NCBI GenBank assembly: GCA_025924755.1
Contig: JAICHT010000231.1
Span: 1-5,803 of the forward strand
Origin: Chitinophagaceae bacterium
GTDB lineage: Bacteria > Bacteroidota > Bacteroidia > Chitinophagales > Chitinophagaceae
Length of the DNA: 5,803 bases
Direction of reading: 5' to 3'
The notes under the pieces are model-generated. The model made no database searches and was not told the DNA's origin. It saw only the letters and a list, made by a program, of their open reading frames with translations. Made by a program: the position numbers and the translations under genes. The stretch's first letter is position 1, and the number at the start of each line of letters is the position of its first letter. Shown here one piece after another: positions 1 to 5,803 of the stretch.

Positions 1-384
1 GGAATGATTAACGAATTCAACGGTTTTGTGGTGGTAGATTCCATGCATATTAATGGCAAGGCTACATTGGGTGAAAACATTGCAGACCTCGGCGGCGCTT
101 TATTGGGATTGGATGCTTTTAAGAAAACCGAAGCCTACAAAAGCGGCAAATTGATTCATGGTCAAACGCCTTTACAGCGTTATTTTTTAGGATTTGCATT
201 GGGCTGGCTGGGGCAGGAACGTAAAGAAGCGCTGGCAGCACAGGTAATGACCGATGTACATTCGCCCGGCCAATGGCGGGTTGACGGCCCTTTTGTGAAT
301 GTGGATGATTTTTACAAAGCTTATGATATTAAACCGGGCAGTGAAATGTTTCGCCCGGATAGTGCACGAGTGAAAATTTGGTAA
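1..384 (+). CDS. M13 family (neprilysin/PepO-like) zinc metallopeptidase, C-terminal part
   Basis: This is the last 127 codons of an M13 metallopeptidase; the frame is open to the window edge, so the ATG at position 4 is internal and not a start. Full M13 enzymes are around 670-700 residues, so only the C-terminal fifth is here. Counting from that ATG, the motif GENIADLGG (about residues 23-31) supplies the third zinc ligand, Glu24, and the Asp28 that orients the active-site histidine. HSPGQWRVDGP (about 86-96) matches the neprilysin segment whose His and Arg stabilise the transition state and bind substrate. The protein ends in the family's typical terminal Trp (RVKIW). The HExxH motif lies upstream of the window. 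M13 enzymes cleave oligopeptides and in bacteria are usually exported to the periplasm or cell surface; the signal peptide cannot be checked here. The sequence looks intact up to its TAA stop. The family call is very secure; the substrate is unknown. Confidence 0.96.
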   Translation, partial: GMINEFNGFVVVDSMHINGKATLGENIADLGGALLGLDAFKKTEAYKSGKLIHGQTPLQRYFLGFALGWLGQERKEALAAQVMTDVHSPGQWRVDGPFVNVDDFYKAYDIKPGSEMFRPDSARVKIW

Positions 385-453
385 AGAAGTTTGTACTAAT
401 CACAATATAAAAGATATTATACTGAGAAGTTGATTTTTAAACATACAGCGAGT

Positions 454-482
454 TTGACAAGCTGAATGTAATAATATATTTT
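454..482 (+). promoter_or_regulatory. Candidate promoter for the GIY-YIG nuclease gene
   Basis: TTGACA lies at 454-459, inside TTTGACA. Downstream, TATATTTT at 475-482 matches the Bacteroidota -7 consensus TAnnTTTG except at the last base. The gap from TTG (454-456) to the TA at 475 is 18 bases, within the range seen for Bacteroidota promoters. Read as a sigma-70 type instead, TATTTT at 477-482 stands 17 bases after TTGACA. Transcription would begin near 488-492, leaving a leader of about 30 bases before the ATG at 520. The region is AT-rich, so a chance match is possible. Confidence 0.4.
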
Positions 483-512
483 TAGAGGGTAATAGAAAAC
501 AGGTTATTACAT
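466..512. repeat. 9-bp perfect inverted repeat overlapping the candidate promoter
   Basis: ATGTAATAA at 466-474 is the exact reverse complement of TTATTACAT at 504-512, with 29 bases between. The left arm lies just before the candidate -7 element and the right arm ends 7 bases before the nuclease start codon. The arms could be half-sites of an operator, or could pair in the leader RNA and affect translation. Both arms are AT-rich, so a chance origin is not excluded. Confidence 0.3.
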
Positions 513-519
513 ATTCCAT

Positions 520-1392
520 ATGACACAAAGACCGCAGACTATTCAAATTTTTCTACCTGATGGCAATCCGACGAGTATAAAGATTGCTGACTTAACAAAT
601 AGAATGATTGTAGCAGTTCTGGTTCCAAGAAACAAACTGACTGAATGCGGAGTAAGGCCTGAAGTGAGAAAGTATGGAATCTATTTTCTTTTTGGAGTAA
701 ATGAAGAAAAAGCAAAACCTATTTCGTACATCGGTGAGACAGAAGACTGCTTCGAGAGACTCAAAACGCACAACAAATCAAAAGACTTTTGGAATTATGC
801 AATAATTATAACATCCAAGTCGAACACTTTTACCAAATCGCATGTAAAATTCTTAGAACATTTATGTATTAAGGCTGCTAATGAAATTGGCCGCTACGAT
901 ACTGATAACTTAGCAATACCTGCAAAACCATACATCACAGAAAGTATGGAAGCCGATCTACTTGACAATTTTGATACTATCAAAATTCTACTTTCTACCC
1001 TTGGATTTCCCATTTTCGAAGAAATCAGGAAATCTTCATCTAAAAAAAGAGACCTGCTTTATTGTAGGGGTAAAGATGCAAATGCTCAAGGTGAAATGAT
1101 TGATGATGGTTTTGTAGTTCTTAAAGGGTCAAAAGCAAACAAGGACGAAACGAAAACTGCAGGGACTTGGGTGACTGGAATGCGCAAGAAATTAATTGAT
1201 GACAGAATTCTCATTTTAGAAAATGGGGTATTGGTTTTCGCAGAAGATTTTGTTTTTGGTTCTCCAAGCGCTGCTGCCGCAGCAGTTTTAGGACGTAGAG
1301 CAAATGGGTGGACAGAATGGAAAGACAAAGACAATAAAACAATTGATGAAATTTATAGGGTTGATACAATTATAGATGCAGTTGTAAGTTGA
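520..1392 (+). CDS. Stand-alone GIY-YIG nuclease with C-terminal DUF4357 domain
   Basis: The 290-residue protein has a short N-terminal extension (about 1-50), a GIY-YIG domain (about 51-130), a linker, and a DUF4357 domain (about 175-280). In the nuclease domain GIY is at 53-55 and YIG at 70-72, followed by Glu73, Arg80 in the position of the catalytic Arg, and His84. Glu114 in FLEHLCIKAA fits the metal-binding Glu of the family. The DUF4357 part shows DGFVVLKGSKA (196-206) and a terminal block with SPSAAAAAVLGRRANGWTEW (248-267), both typical of the domain. All key residues are present, so it is probably an active, soluble DNA nuclease, but its target and role are not known. An in-frame TAG at 493-495 and no other ATG before 520 fix the start. 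No strong ribosome binding site is visible, as is usual in Bacteroidota. It is AT-rich relative to the preceding peptidase and has no methylase or helicase beside it. Domain assignment is firm; biological role is open. Confidence 0.93.
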   Translation: MTQRPQTIQIFLPDGNPTSIKIADLTNRMIVAVLVPRNKLTECGVRPEVRKYGIYFLFGVNEEKAKPISYIGETEDCFERLKTHNKSKDFWNYAIIITSKSNTFTKSHVKFLEHLCIKAANEIGRYDTDNLAIPAKPYITESMEADLLDNFDTIKILLSTLGFPIFEEIRKSSSKKRDLLYCRGKDANAQGEMIDDGFVVLKGSKANKDETKTAGTWVTGMRKKLIDDRILILENGVLVFAEDFVFGSPSAAAAAVLGRRANGWTEWKDKDNKTIDEIYRVDTIIDAVVS

Positions 1393-1411
1393 CGGTAGGG
1401 TATAATATATT
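1382..1411 (+). promoter_or_regulatory. Weak candidate promoter for the GNAT-MFS pair
   Basis: The 44-base gap before the acetyltransferase holds TATAATATATTG at 1401-1412. TATATT at 1406-1411 stands 18 bases after TTGTAA at 1382-1387, which lies in the end of the nuclease gene. The match to a Bacteroidota TAnnTTTG element is imperfect (one T short). The pair could equally be transcribed from the promoter in front of the nuclease gene, since no terminator is visible in the gap. Confidence 0.2.
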
Positions 1412-1436
1412 GAACTTAAAAGCCGCCATTTAACCA

Positions 1437-1958
1437 ATGAAAATCCAGCCTTTTATAGCAACGGACCGGTTAACAATAAAACCTTTAACGGTAAACGATT
1501 ACATCTTTATACTGGAGTTGGTCAATACTGAAGGATGGATTCAATTTATAGGAAACCGTAACATCACATCTGATAATGATGCAACCGCCTACATTCAAAA
1601 GATACTGGCGAATCAAAACATTGTATATTGGGTGGTTTCACTCAAAATCAGCGACGAAGCGATAGGGATAATAACTTTTATTAAGCGGGACTATTTAGAA
1701 CATCCTGATATTGGTTTTGCATTCCTTCCTGCATATACAAAAAAAGGATATGCATTTGAAGCCACAAACGCTGTGTTCAACTATTTAATTGAAGATCAAA
1801 AATTAACGCACATCCTTGCTACAACCATTCCGGAAAACATAAGATCTATTAGCCTTTTGAAAAAACTGGGACTGGCCTTTGAAAAAGAAATGGAAGTAGA
1901 GAAACAAAAACTTCATATTTATGGAACACCAACAGCTAATATAAAAAGCTACCGTTGA
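1437..1958 (+). CDS. GNAT family N-acetyltransferase, RimJ/RimL type
   Basis: A 173-residue GNAT protein that would transfer an acetyl group from acetyl-CoA to an amine. The N-terminal ATDRLTIKPLTVND (about 8-21) is the usual opening strand and helix of RimJ/RimL-like members. VNTEGWIQFIGNRNI (29-43) follows the pattern of the family's first helices. The core strands run through WVVSLK and IGIITFIKR (about 65-84). DIGFAFLPAY then TKKGYAFEAT (91-110) form strand 4 and the acetyl-CoA pyrophosphate loop. NIRSISLLKKLGLAFEKEM (134-152) is the typical C-terminal helix and strand with the conserved Asn and Ser. Length is normal and no defect is seen. An in-frame TAA ends 3 bases before the ATG, so the start is certain. 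The stop overlaps the start of the following permease by four bases, so the two are probably translated together. The acceptor could be a ribosomal protein N-terminus, an antibiotic or another amine; sequence alone does not decide. Confidence 0.92.
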   Translation: MKIQPFIATDRLTIKPLTVNDYIFILELVNTEGWIQFIGNRNITSDNDATAYIQKILANQNIVYWVVSLKISDEAIGIITFIKRDYLEHPDIGFAFLPAYTKKGYAFEATNAVFNYLIEDQKLTHILATTIPENIRSISLLKKLGLAFEKEMEVEKQKLHIYGTPTANIKSYR

Positions 1959-3133
1959 AATACATTACCCGTACAATCTGGATTTTATCATTAGTAAGTT
2001 TGTTTACAGATGCGGCCAGTGAAATGCTGTACCCGATAATGCCTATATATTTAAAATCCATTGGGTTTTCTATTGTGCTTATCGGGATACTGGAAGGCAT
2101 GGCAGAAGCTGTAGCCGGCTTAAGTAAAAGTTATTTCGGCAAACGCTCCGATACTACAGGCAGACGCGTTCCATTTGTGCAAACCGGCTATAGTTTAAGT
2201 GCTGTTTCGAAACCGATGATGGCCCTTTTTATCGCTCCGCTCTGGGTCTTTTTTGCGAGGACAATAGATCGTATTGGGAAAGGAATAAGAACAGGTGCCA
2301 GAGACGCTTTGCTTTCGGACGAAGCAACACCACAAACAAAAGGTAAAGTTTTTGGATTTCACCGTTCCATGGATACTATAGGCGCAGTGATCGGGCCTTC
2401 CCTGGCATTGCTTTTTTTATATTACCATCCGAACCAGTATAAAACGCTTTTTTATATAGCATTTTTGCCGGGACTTTTTGCAGTATCTATTTCCTTCTTT
2501 TTAAAAGACAAAAAAGCTGAAAGAAAAACTGGCAAAGCAACGCCTTTTTTTTCCTTTTTATCCTATTGGAAAGAAAGCACAATATCCTACAGAAAATTGG
2601 CAACCGGATTGCTCGTTTTTACTTTATTCAACAGCTCTGATATTTTTCTATTGCTGCAGGCAAAGCAATCCGGTTTTACAGATATCATGGTTATCGGAGC
2701 ATACATCTTTTACAATCTTATATATGCCTTATTTGCATTTCCTATTGGTATAATTGCAGACAATATCGGATTAAAGACCACTTTTATTTCCGGGCTGGCC
2801 TTGTTTGCAGCCGTATATCTTGGTATGGCTCTGAACAAAAATTTGTATTTATTTTTTGGACTGTTTTTTCTATATGGTATCTATGCAGCTGCTACAGAAG
2901 GAATTTCAAAAGCATGGATCTCCAATATTACGTATAAAAAAGATATAGCTACAGCAATAGGTACCTATGCAGGACTGCAAAGTATTTGCACGATGCTTGC
3001 CAGTACGTTAACAGGATTTATCTGGTTTCAATTTGGTGCAGAAACAGCTTTTATAGTAACTGCTACCATAACTGTTTTTGTAATTTTCTACTTCACTACT
3101 ATCCCAAAGCCTAAGACCGATTTATTGGGATAA
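1955..3133 (+). CDS. MFS permease, probable drug or metabolite efflux transporter
   Basis: This 392-residue, strongly hydrophobic protein fits about 12 membrane helices, with a Lys-rich central cytoplasmic loop (about 184-213) dividing two halves of six. TM1 carries FTDAASEMLYPIMPIYL (17-33), a signature of one MFS subgroup. Between TM2 and TM3, SKSYFGKRSDTTGRR (57-71) is the MFS motif A loop. RTIDRIGKGIRTGARDALL (102-120) and FGFHRSMDTIGAVIGPSL (133-150) are the other blocks conserved in this subgroup; the latter resembles the motif C region of exporters. The start is TTG at 1955: the frame is closed by TAA at 1937-1939 and the first in-frame ATG (codon 24) would remove half of TM1. TTG overlaps the acetyltransferase TGA as TTGA, implying translational coupling. 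The gene ends with several stop triplets in quick succession (TAATAAATAA). Family membership is secure; export is more likely than import, but the substrate is unknown. Confidence 0.92.
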   Translation: MKYITRTIWILSLVSLFTDAASEMLYPIMPIYLKSIGFSIVLIGILEGMAEAVAGLSKSYFGKRSDTTGRRVPFVQTGYSLSAVSKPMMALFIAPLWVFFARTIDRIGKGIRTGARDALLSDEATPQTKGKVFGFHRSMDTIGAVIGPSLALLFLYYHPNQYKTLFYIAFLPGLFAVSISFFLKDKKAERKTGKATPFFSFLSYWKESTISYRKLATGLLVFTLFNSSDIFLLLQAKQSGFTDIMVIGAYIFYNLIYALFAFPIGIIADNIGLKTTFISGLALFAAVYLGMALNKNLYLFFGLFFLYGIYAAATEGISKAWISNITYKKDIATAIGTYAGLQSICTMLASTLTGFIWFQFGAETAFIVTATITVFVIFYFTTIPKPKTDLLG

Positions 3134-3302
3134 TAAATAACAATATGGATATAAAAAGCATGGACGATAAAGCTTGTTTAAAATTGAAAATTATCGCTTT
3201 TGAAAGTTTTATAAGGATGAAATAATCGTTGTAAGTATTTAATGCTCTATTAGGAACTGCATTTATAGTAGCAGGCGAAATTTAAGTTTCAAGTAAAGCA
3301 GG
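3134..3302. other. Intergenic stretch between convergent units, possible gene remnant
   Basis: These 169 AT-rich bases separate the permease from convergent pyrF. A 26-codon reading frame runs from ATG 3145 to TAA 3225 (begins MDIKSMDDKACLKLK). In the same frame, after two stops, 3235-3285 reads VFNALLGTAFIVAGEI, which looks like part of a membrane helix. This could be a decayed small gene or chance. No convincing intrinsic terminator is present: the best stem (CGATAA 3165-3170 with TTATCG 3191-3196) has a 20-base loop and few GC pairs. Confidence 0.25.
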
Positions 3303-4103
3303 CTATAAATACAAACTCATTTCATTTTTATATTGCAGTGCAGTTTCGCCGGCTTTTTCAGCAAAATCTTCACCGCCGGAAGCATAGATAATAGCACGGC
3401 TGGCATTTACTAATAAACCACAATCTTTTATCATAGCCATTTCAGAAATAGCTTTCAAACTGCCGCCTTGTGCACCCACGCCAGGCACTAAGTAAAAATG
3501 GTTGGGAGTAAGCTTGCGGATATTTGTAAATGCATCGGCCTGTGTAGCGCCAATTACAAACATCAGGTTGTCAGAGGTGGCCCAATCAGAAGCTGTTTTC
3601 AACACTTTTTCATATAAAAATTCCGAGCCGGTGTTTTGCATTTCAAAATCCTGAGCGCCGGTATTAGAAGTAAGCCCCAGTAAAATAGTCCACTTATTTT
3701 CGTATTCTAAAAATGGCAGCACGCTATCGCTGCCCATATAGGGTGCTACGGTGATAGCATCAAAATTTAAGGTTTCAAAAAATGCTTTTGCATACTGCGC
3801 CGAAGTGTTGCCAATATCTCCTCTTTTAGCATCTGCAATTGTAAAGTGGGTAGATGGAATATATGCTACAGTTTGTTCTAATGCTTCCCATCCTTTAACG
3901 CCAAGGGCTTCATAAAAAGCAGTATTGATTTTATAACTCACACAATGCGCTTTGGTAGCGTCTATAATTGCTTTATTAAACTGAAAAATGGCGTTCTTTT
4001 GTGCTTGCAGGTGTTTTGGAATTTTGGTGATATCCGTATCCAGTCCCACACACAAATAAGAACCCTTTGCATATATCTGTTCTGTTAATTGCTTACGCGT
4101 CAT
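3303..4103 (-). CDS. pyrF: Orotidine 5'-phosphate decarboxylase (OMP decarboxylase), long type
   Basis: PyrF converts OMP to UMP, the last step of de novo pyrimidine synthesis, in the cytoplasm. The 266-residue length and overall pattern fit the longer bacterial (type 2) form rather than the roughly 230-residue E. coli form. The catalytic motif DAKRGDIGNT is at 91-100, giving the Asp-Lys-Asp charged network (Asp91, Lys93, Asp96). Upstream, GLDTD (20-24) holds the substrate-binding Asp22 and SYKINTAFYE (56-65) the conserved Lys58. At the C-terminal end of the barrel, VPGVGAQGG (206-214) and NASRAI (233-238) form the phosphate-binding loops, with Arg236. Everything needed for activity is present. 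The gene is the last of a minus-strand unit, starting 23 bases after the kynureninase stop; no clear promoter is seen in that gap. The start at ATG 4103 agrees with the expected N-terminus. No other pyrimidine gene lies beside it in the window. Confidence 0.97.
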   Translation of the reverse strand: MTRKQLTEQIYAKGSYLCVGLDTDITKIPKHLQAQKNAIFQFNKAIIDATKAHCVSYKINTAFYEALGVKGWEALEQTVAYIPSTHFTIADAKRGDIGNTSAQYAKAFFETLNFDAITVAPYMGSDSVLPFLEYENKWTILLGLTSNTGAQDFEMQNTGSEFLYEKVLKTASDWATSDNLMFVIGATQADAFTNIRKLTPNHFYLVPGVGAQGGSLKAISEMAMIKDCGLLVNASRAIIYASGGEDFAEKAGETALQYKNEMSLYL

Positions 4104-4126
4104 ATTGCCCAGGTAAAATATAAAAG

Positions 4127-5413
4127 TTAAACGTCGCTGTATTGCTTACACGCTTGTGCCAATGCTTCGGCAAATAAATATACTTCTTCAAACGTATTGT
4201 AAAAAGGTGCAGGAGCTATACGGATTACATCCGGCTCTCGCCAATCAGCAAAGATGCCTTTTAAAGAAAGGGTATCAAAAATTTCTTTTCCTTTCTTCAA
4301 CATCAGCATCGAAACCTGGCTGCCTTTTTCATTTTCCGGAGTAATTATTTTTATAAAAGGCGCATTATATTGCCTGTTAATATCACGAACAAGGTATATT
4401 AAATAACTACTTAACGCCTGGCCTTTTTTAAATAATTCCTGCAGGTTTACCTGAGAAAAAATTTTAAGCGACGCTTTGTGAGCTGCATATAACAAAGGAG
4501 AAGGCGTGCTTAACTGCCAACCTTCCGCAGTAGGCGCTGGTACAAAATCTTTATGCATTTTAAATTGTGCATTCCGCTCATATCCCCACCATCCTGCAAA
4601 GCGCTGCAAAGAAGCATCCCGGTGATACCTTTCGTGTATATAAGAGCCACCTACCGCTCCCGGGCCGGAGTTTAAATATTTGTAACTGCACCAACAGGCA
4701 AAATCTACGTTCCAGTCATGTAATTGCAATGGAACATTTCCGGTAGCATGCGCCAGGTCAAACCCTACTTTAGCGCCGGCTTTTTGTGCAGCCTGTGTAA
4801 TAGCCTGCATATTAAAAACCTGACCGGTATAGTAATTAACGCCGCCCCATAATACTAAGGCTAAACTATCGGCATGTTGTTCAATAGCCTGTATAATATC
4901 GTCATGTGTGATGGTGGGTTCGCCGCTTCTTGGCTGCACTTCTACAAGTATTTCCTGTGGATCTAATCCACGCTGTTTGATATGTGTTTCCAACATATAC
5001 TGATCGCTGGGAAATGCTTTTGCTTCGCATAAAATTTTATTTCTTTTTCCTTCAGGCTGATAAAAACTTACCATCAGTAAATGCAGGTTCACGGTAAGCT
5101 GGTTCATCACTACTATTTCATGCGGAAGAGCTCCTACAATACGTGCCAAAGGTTCTGTGAGTTGATCGTGATAATACCACCAGGGCTGTTCGCCTTTGGT
5201 GAAACCTTCTACGCCCCACTGGCTCCATTGCGTTAAAACCTGCTGCAAATGAGCTGTTACGGTTTTTGGTTGCAAGCCCAACGAATTTCCCAAAAAATAA
5301 ATCTGCTCTTTGCCGTTCCTTTCAGGAATAATAAAAGCTTCCCTGAATTTTTTTAGAGGATCGGTTTCGTCTAACTGTTTTGCAAAACCAATATCATTTT
5401 TAAATAGTTCCAT
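4127..5413 (-). CDS. kynU: Kynureninase
   Basis: KynU is a PLP-dependent hydrolase that splits kynurenine into anthranilate and alanine, or 3-hydroxykynurenine into 3-hydroxyanthranilate and alanine. The 428 residues match the usual length. The PLP lysine is Lys245 in CSYKYLNSGPG (242-252). GFDLAHATGN (217-226) carries Asp219, which pairs with the PLP pyridine nitrogen, and His222. FPSD (134-137) supplies the ring-stacking Phe. YFLGNSLGL (39-47), GWWGYE (274-279) and the LSTPSP stretch (301-306) are further family marks that line the cofactor and substrate site. No disruption is seen. ATG 5413 gives the standard N-terminus; it follows the SDR stop by 9 bases and lies in the same frame, and pyrF follows by 23 bases. 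This spacing suggests one transcript of SDR, kynU and pyrF. Likely roles are tryptophan catabolism or the 3-hydroxyanthranilate route towards NAD; no kmo, tryptophan dioxygenase or haaO gene is visible here to decide. Confidence 0.97.
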   Translation of the reverse strand: MELFKNDIGFAKQLDETDPLKKFREAFIIPERNGKEQIYFLGNSLGLQPKTVTAHLQQVLTQWSQWGVEGFTKGEQPWWYYHDQLTEPLARIVGALPHEIVVMNQLTVNLHLLMVSFYQPEGKRNKILCEAKAFPSDQYMLETHIKQRGLDPQEILVEVQPRSGEPTITHDDIIQAIEQHADSLALVLWGGVNYYTGQVFNMQAITQAAQKAGAKVGFDLAHATGNVPLQLHDWNVDFACWCSYKYLNSGPGAVGGSYIHERYHRDASLQRFAGWWGYERNAQFKMHKDFVPAPTAEGWQLSTPSPLLYAAHKASLKIFSQVNLQELFKKGQALSSYLIYLVRDINRQYNAPFIKIITPENEKGSQVSMLMLKKGKEIFDTLSLKGIFADWREPDVIRIAPAPFYNTFEEVYLFAEALAQACKQYSDV

Positions 5414-5422
5414 AGCTACATA

Positions 5423-5803
5423 TTAAATAGTTCCTGTCCTGCCGCCATCCACCGCTATACTAACTCCATTTACATAAGAAGCTGCCGGCGATGCCAGGAA
5501 AGCCGCTACAGCAGCCAGCTCATGTGCCTCGCCAAAGCGTTTCATAGGCACACTTTCCATTAATTCTTTTTCAACAGCTTCTTTGGTTTGATTACTTTTT
5601 GCAGATGTAGTTTCTACCAGGCTTTTGAGCCTTTTTGTTAGGGTTAAACCTGGCAAAATATTGTTTACCGTAATATTAAATTGTCCCAGCTCATTTGCCA
5701 TTGTTTTTGCCCACGAAGCCACTGCACCCCTTATGGTATTAGAGACACCGAGATTGGGCAATGGAACTTTTACAGAAGTAGAAATGATATTAATGATGCG
5801 ACC
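5423..5803 (-). CDS. SDR family oxidoreductase, C-terminal half, with non-canonical catalytic residues
   Basis: The frame is open to the window edge, so the gene starts beyond it; 126 residues of an expected 250-265 are visible. The apparent TTG start at 5761 is internal: residues upstream read GRIINIISTSVKVP, the usual SDR strand 5. NNILPGLTLTKR and MKRFGEAHELAAVAAFLASP then SYVNGVSIAVDGGRTGTI are the classical SDR C-terminal blocks, so the fold is secure. The active site is unusual. Aligned to FabG-like enzymes, the catalytic Ser is kept (codon 5780-5782), but the Tyr position 13 residues later is Ser (5741-5743) and the Lys position is Arg (5729-5731), giving SNTIR in place of YxxxK. The flanking sequence is otherwise typical, so this looks like a subfamily trait and not decay. 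The nucleotide-binding TGxxxGxG motif is outside the window. It lies 9 bases before kynU, probably the same operon, so a role near kynurenine metabolism is possible but unproven. Confidence 0.93.
   Translation of the reverse strand, partial: GRIINIISTSVKVPLPNLGVSNTIRGAVASWAKTMANELGQFNITVNNILPGLTLTKRLKSLVETTSAKSNQTKEAVEKELMESVPMKRFGEAHELAAVAAFLASPAASYVNGVSIAVDGGRTGTI

Noticed and set aside
1271..1285. Perfect 7-bp inverted repeat (CTGCTGC, one base, GCAGCAG)
   Set aside because: It encodes the Ala run of the conserved SPSAAAAAVLG motif, so Ala codons explain it. It is mid-gene with no U-tract after it.
1086..1334. 82-residue minus-strand reading frame inside the nuclease gene
   Set aside because: It lies wholly antisense to the well-supported DUF4357 coding region and has no recognisable domain.
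1939..3159. 11-bp direct repeat ATATAAAAAGC at 1939-1949 and 3149-3159, flanking the MFS gene
   Set aside because: In an AT-rich window this size a few exact 11-mers are expected by chance, the left copy lies within coding sequence, and no other insertion marks accompany it.
3153..3201. Stem-loop considered as a terminator after the permease
   Set aside because: Stems are six AT-rich pairs with a loop of 20 or more bases, and the two possible pairings compete for the same base. Too weak for an intrinsic terminator.
3270..3303. Repeated AGCAGGC at 3270-3276 and 3297-3303
   Set aside because: Only two 7-bp copies, not part of an array, and one runs into the pyrF stop codon; not distinguishable from chance.
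4156..4344. 62-residue plus-strand reading frame inside kynU
   Set aside because: It is antisense to the conserved C-terminal part of kynureninase and resembles no known protein.
5759..5761. TTG as the start codon of the SDR gene
   Set aside because: The frame continues open upstream to the window edge and encodes the expected SDR strand with the catalytic Ser, so the real start is outside.

Overview
The window looks like a chromosomal segment from a Bacteroidota bacterium, most plausibly of the Chitinophagaceae type. This is judged from protein style, the moderately AT-rich composition, mostly TAA stops, the lack of strong Shine-Dalgarno sequences upstream of starts, and a promoter candidate close to the Bacteroidota -33/-7 form. 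It is an inference; no marker gene is present to fix the taxon.

Layout. Bases 1-384 (+) are the C-terminal end of an M13 (neprilysin/PepO-like) zinc metallopeptidase whose HExxH part lies before the window. After a 135-base gap holding a promoter candidate and a 9-bp dyad comes a stand-alone GIY-YIG nuclease with a C-terminal DUF4357 domain (520-1392, +). After 44 bases follows a two-gene unit: a RimJ/RimL-type GNAT acetyltransferase (1437-1958) and a 12-TM MFS permease (1955-3133), whose TTG start overlaps the acetyltransferase stop as TTGA. A 169-base intergenic stretch (3134-3302) separates these from a convergent minus-strand unit. Read in its own direction, that unit is a short-chain dehydrogenase (SDR; 5803-5423, 5' end outside the window), kynureninase KynU (5413-4127) and OMP decarboxylase PyrF (4103-3303). 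The gaps are 9 and 23 bases, so this is probably one operon.

How the genes relate. The minus-strand unit joins tryptophan/kynurenine breakdown (KynU makes anthranilate or 3-hydroxyanthranilate plus alanine) to the last step of UMP synthesis (PyrF). The SDR may act on a pathway intermediate, but its substrate cannot be read from sequence. The central plus-strand block (about 400-3300) is lower in GC where I counted by hand and carries accessory functions: a nuclease of unknown role and an acetyltransferase/efflux pair. It looks like acquired cargo between older genes, though I found no integrase, transposase, tRNA or attachment repeats.

Most notable: the SDR appears to lack the canonical YxxxK catalytic pair, with Ser and Arg at the aligned positions and the upstream catalytic Ser kept at the usual spacing. 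Also of interest are the poorly understood GIY-YIG-DUF4357 protein and the tightly coupled GNAT-MFS pair. I did not find evidence for a wholly new multi-gene system.
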